DNA of 25,292 nucleotides from a virus. Below the pieces are notes generated by a model. It saw nothing but the letters and a program-made list of their open reading frames with translations, was not told the DNA's origin and searched no databases. Of this stretch, positions 24,297 through 25,292 are shown piece after piece; positions within the stretch are counted from its first letter, which is position 1, and each line of letters opens with the position of its first letter. Both the position numbers and the translations under genes were made by a program. The stretch covers positions 1-25,292 of IMG/VR virus record IMGVR_UViG_3300006790_000104. One strand, 5' to 3'.

Positions 24297-24537
24297 TAGA
24301 ATAAATCCTATGCTCCTCTGATTCATACGCTTTTCTGCAGATATTCCACATAACAAAACTCTCCATAACCTTTTCTAAATGGTAGTAGTCGTTGGGTTTA
24401 TCTGGGTGAAACCACAAATCACCGTGGCCGCATATCCATATCTGTTTCCATCCATAAGCTTCTGCAAACTTTTCCTGCGTATCTTTTCTATCTTTCAGTA
24501 CCCGATTAAAAAAGACTTGGTAGTACTTTTTAAACAT
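24289..24537 (-). CDS. Small hypothetical protein, 82 aa
   Basis: An 82-residue protein, MFKKYYQVFFNRVLKDRKD to HRIYSND. The ATG at 24537 shares a base with the upstream stop (GTGATG) and has GGAGG 7 bases before it; a GTG one codon earlier is less likely. It is aromatic and charged, with His and Trp clusters (WICGHGDLWFHPDKPNDYYHLEK). Not recognised. It is tightly coupled to both neighbours. Confidence 0.55.
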   Translation of the reverse strand: MFKKYYQVFFNRVLKDRKDTQEKFAEAYGWKQIWICGHGDLWFHPDKPNDYYHLEKVMESFVMWNICRKAYESEEHRIYSND

Positions 24538-24932
24538 CACTCCACCTCCTTCAATAACTCATCCGCCTTGGCGAGTGCTTCTTCACTTATTCCCTTCTCA
24601 GCTAACTGACAGGCTACACTGAACCCCTTCTGAAACTCAGTCATATCATCCCAGACAGGAAAGTTTTGATGCTTTAATAAGTACCGAATACTCTGTTTGT
24701 TTTTATCTAGTGTCTCCCGCAACACCTCCACCGCACTAAGCAATCGTGAGCGCTCTTGTTTGAAGTTATCAATTTCATTTAACAACTCTGTTTCTCGTGG
24801 TGGGAATATAGGAGGGACTCCGTTTTTGTATTTCGCAACCCGCTCAAGTTCTGCTTTGAGCTGGGTGTTTTCATGCTTAAGTTTATCTTCTAAAGCAAAA
24901 CGGCTTTTACTAATATCGAAGTGTTTACTCAT
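24537..24932 (-). CDS. Coiled-coil hypothetical phage protein, 131 aa
   Basis: A 131-residue protein beginning MSKHFDISKSRFALEDKLKHENTQLKAELERVAKY. Residues about 15-95 are a long coiled coil, broken by GVPPIFPPRE, and the end is helical. The ATG at 24932 is preceded by GGGGGAAGAG and overlaps the stop of the upstream gene (TGATG); a GTG one codon upstream is an alternative. Coiled-coil accessory proteins of this type are common in phage early regions; function is unknown. Confidence 0.55.
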   Translation of the reverse strand: MSKHFDISKSRFALEDKLKHENTQLKAELERVAKYKNGVPPIFPPRETELLNEIDNFKQERSRLLSAVEVLRETLDKNKQSIRYLLKHQNFPVWDDMTEFQKGFSVACQLAEKGISEEALAKADELLKEVE

Positions 24933-25292
24933 CACTCTTCCCCCTCAGTAAGAATTCCTAAATTATCGGTGTTATTGGGTGTAATCTGACCGGACGGTAA
25001 GTTGTAGAAGCTTATTAATTTCCCGTTAATTTGCTCTACTCCTCTACTTAAATCACACCAGCCATATGGCTCTACCCACTTAGTCTCTTGATTAAAACTC
25101 TCAGGGCCATCTTTAAATTGACCGTAAATTACACTCCCATCCCTAGGCGCTTCTTCAATAGGCCGTGGTGGTTCGACGAGCCACCCAGCTTCACGGCGTG
25201 CTTCGTCGTTGGCTTGGATGATATTTAAAGCTATTTCTTTATTCGATAACCAAACTTCACTCCGCTCAATACATTTATCTATCTGCGCATCG
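24932..25292 (-). CDS. DUF551-like phage protein, C-terminal part (runs off window)
   Basis: On the - strand a frame is open from the right edge to TGA at 24934-24932, giving 119 residues with no start in the window. It contains RPIEEAPRDGSVIYGQFKDG and the tryptophans of WVEPYGWCD, resembling the W-PIETAPKDG-VI pattern of DUF551-type phage proteins of unknown function. The upstream part is helical (EVWLSNKEIALNIIQANDEARREAG). The stop overlaps the next gene's start, so the four genes of this cluster are probably one transcript. Confidence 0.6.
   Translation of the reverse strand, partial: DAQIDKCIERSEVWLSNKEIALNIIQANDEARREAGWLVEPPRPIEEAPRDGSVIYGQFKDGPESFNQETKWVEPYGWCDLSRGVEQINGKLISFYNLPSGQITPNNTDNLGILTEGEE

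Noticed and set aside
1-25292. Signs of lysogeny, CRISPR, tRNA genes or a diversity-generating retroelement
   Set aside because: No integrase, repressor gene, direct-repeat array, tRNA-like TPsiC box or reverse transcriptase was seen; these could lie outside the window.

Overview
The window is part of the genome of a lytic-looking, podovirus-like tailed bacteriophage. The evidence is a compact late block on the + strand (about 1368-22634). It holds a small terminase, a set of internal virion or ejection-type proteins including a lytic transglycosylase, the large terminase, portal, scaffold, a P22-type coat protein, a head-tail adaptor, a tail nozzle or stabilisation protein, fibre and spike proteins, and a lysis group. 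No tape measure, sheath, tail-tube or baseplate gene is visible, which fits a short tail. No integrase, repressor gene, tRNA, CRISPR array or insertion sequence was seen. The ejection-protein set with a murein-cleaving domain and the M15-type endolysin suggest a Gram-negative host; a marine gammaproteobacterium is only a guess.

Layout. (1) 1-1154, - strand: four small accessory or early-type genes, the leftmost cut by the window edge. They are read leftward from a consensus sigma70 promoter at 1236-1265. (2) 1155-1367: divergent control region ending in an (AG)11 tract that serves as the leader of the first late gene. (3) 1368-1883: small terminase candidate. (4) 1884-2151: non-coding block with an SP6-type promoter core (AGGTGACACTA), two degenerate relatives, inverted repeats and a G-quadruplex-type pattern on the - strand. 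(5) 2152-9218: five genes that look like an ejection or internal-core module. (6) 9245-10832: the large terminase, split into an ATPase ORF and a nuclease ORF in different frames with a G6 run in the overlap. (7) 10856-15392: portal, small overlapping ORF, scaffold, coat protein and a small head-region protein, closed by a strong terminator. (8) 15456-21500: adaptor, tail nozzle and fibre or spike genes. (9) 21511-22634: membrane protein, DUF1353-type protein and M15 peptidase endolysin, followed by a structured spacer and a UUCG terminator. (10) 22829-23666: HNH endonuclease and dNMP-kinase-like gene on the + strand. (11) 23679-25292, - strand: a tightly coupled set of small accessory genes including a Lar-like zinc-ribbon protein, running off the right edge.

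How it works together. Rightward genes are almost gapless, with 1-11 base overlaps or TAATG/ATGA junctions, so translation is probably coupled. Purine-rich GAGAG or GGGGA leaders recur before start codons. The capsid terminator probably steps down expression after the coat-protein region, much as in T7-like phages. The most unusual points are the two-frame large terminase, the repeat-rich block beside the small terminase gene, and the ejection module lying between the two terminase genes.
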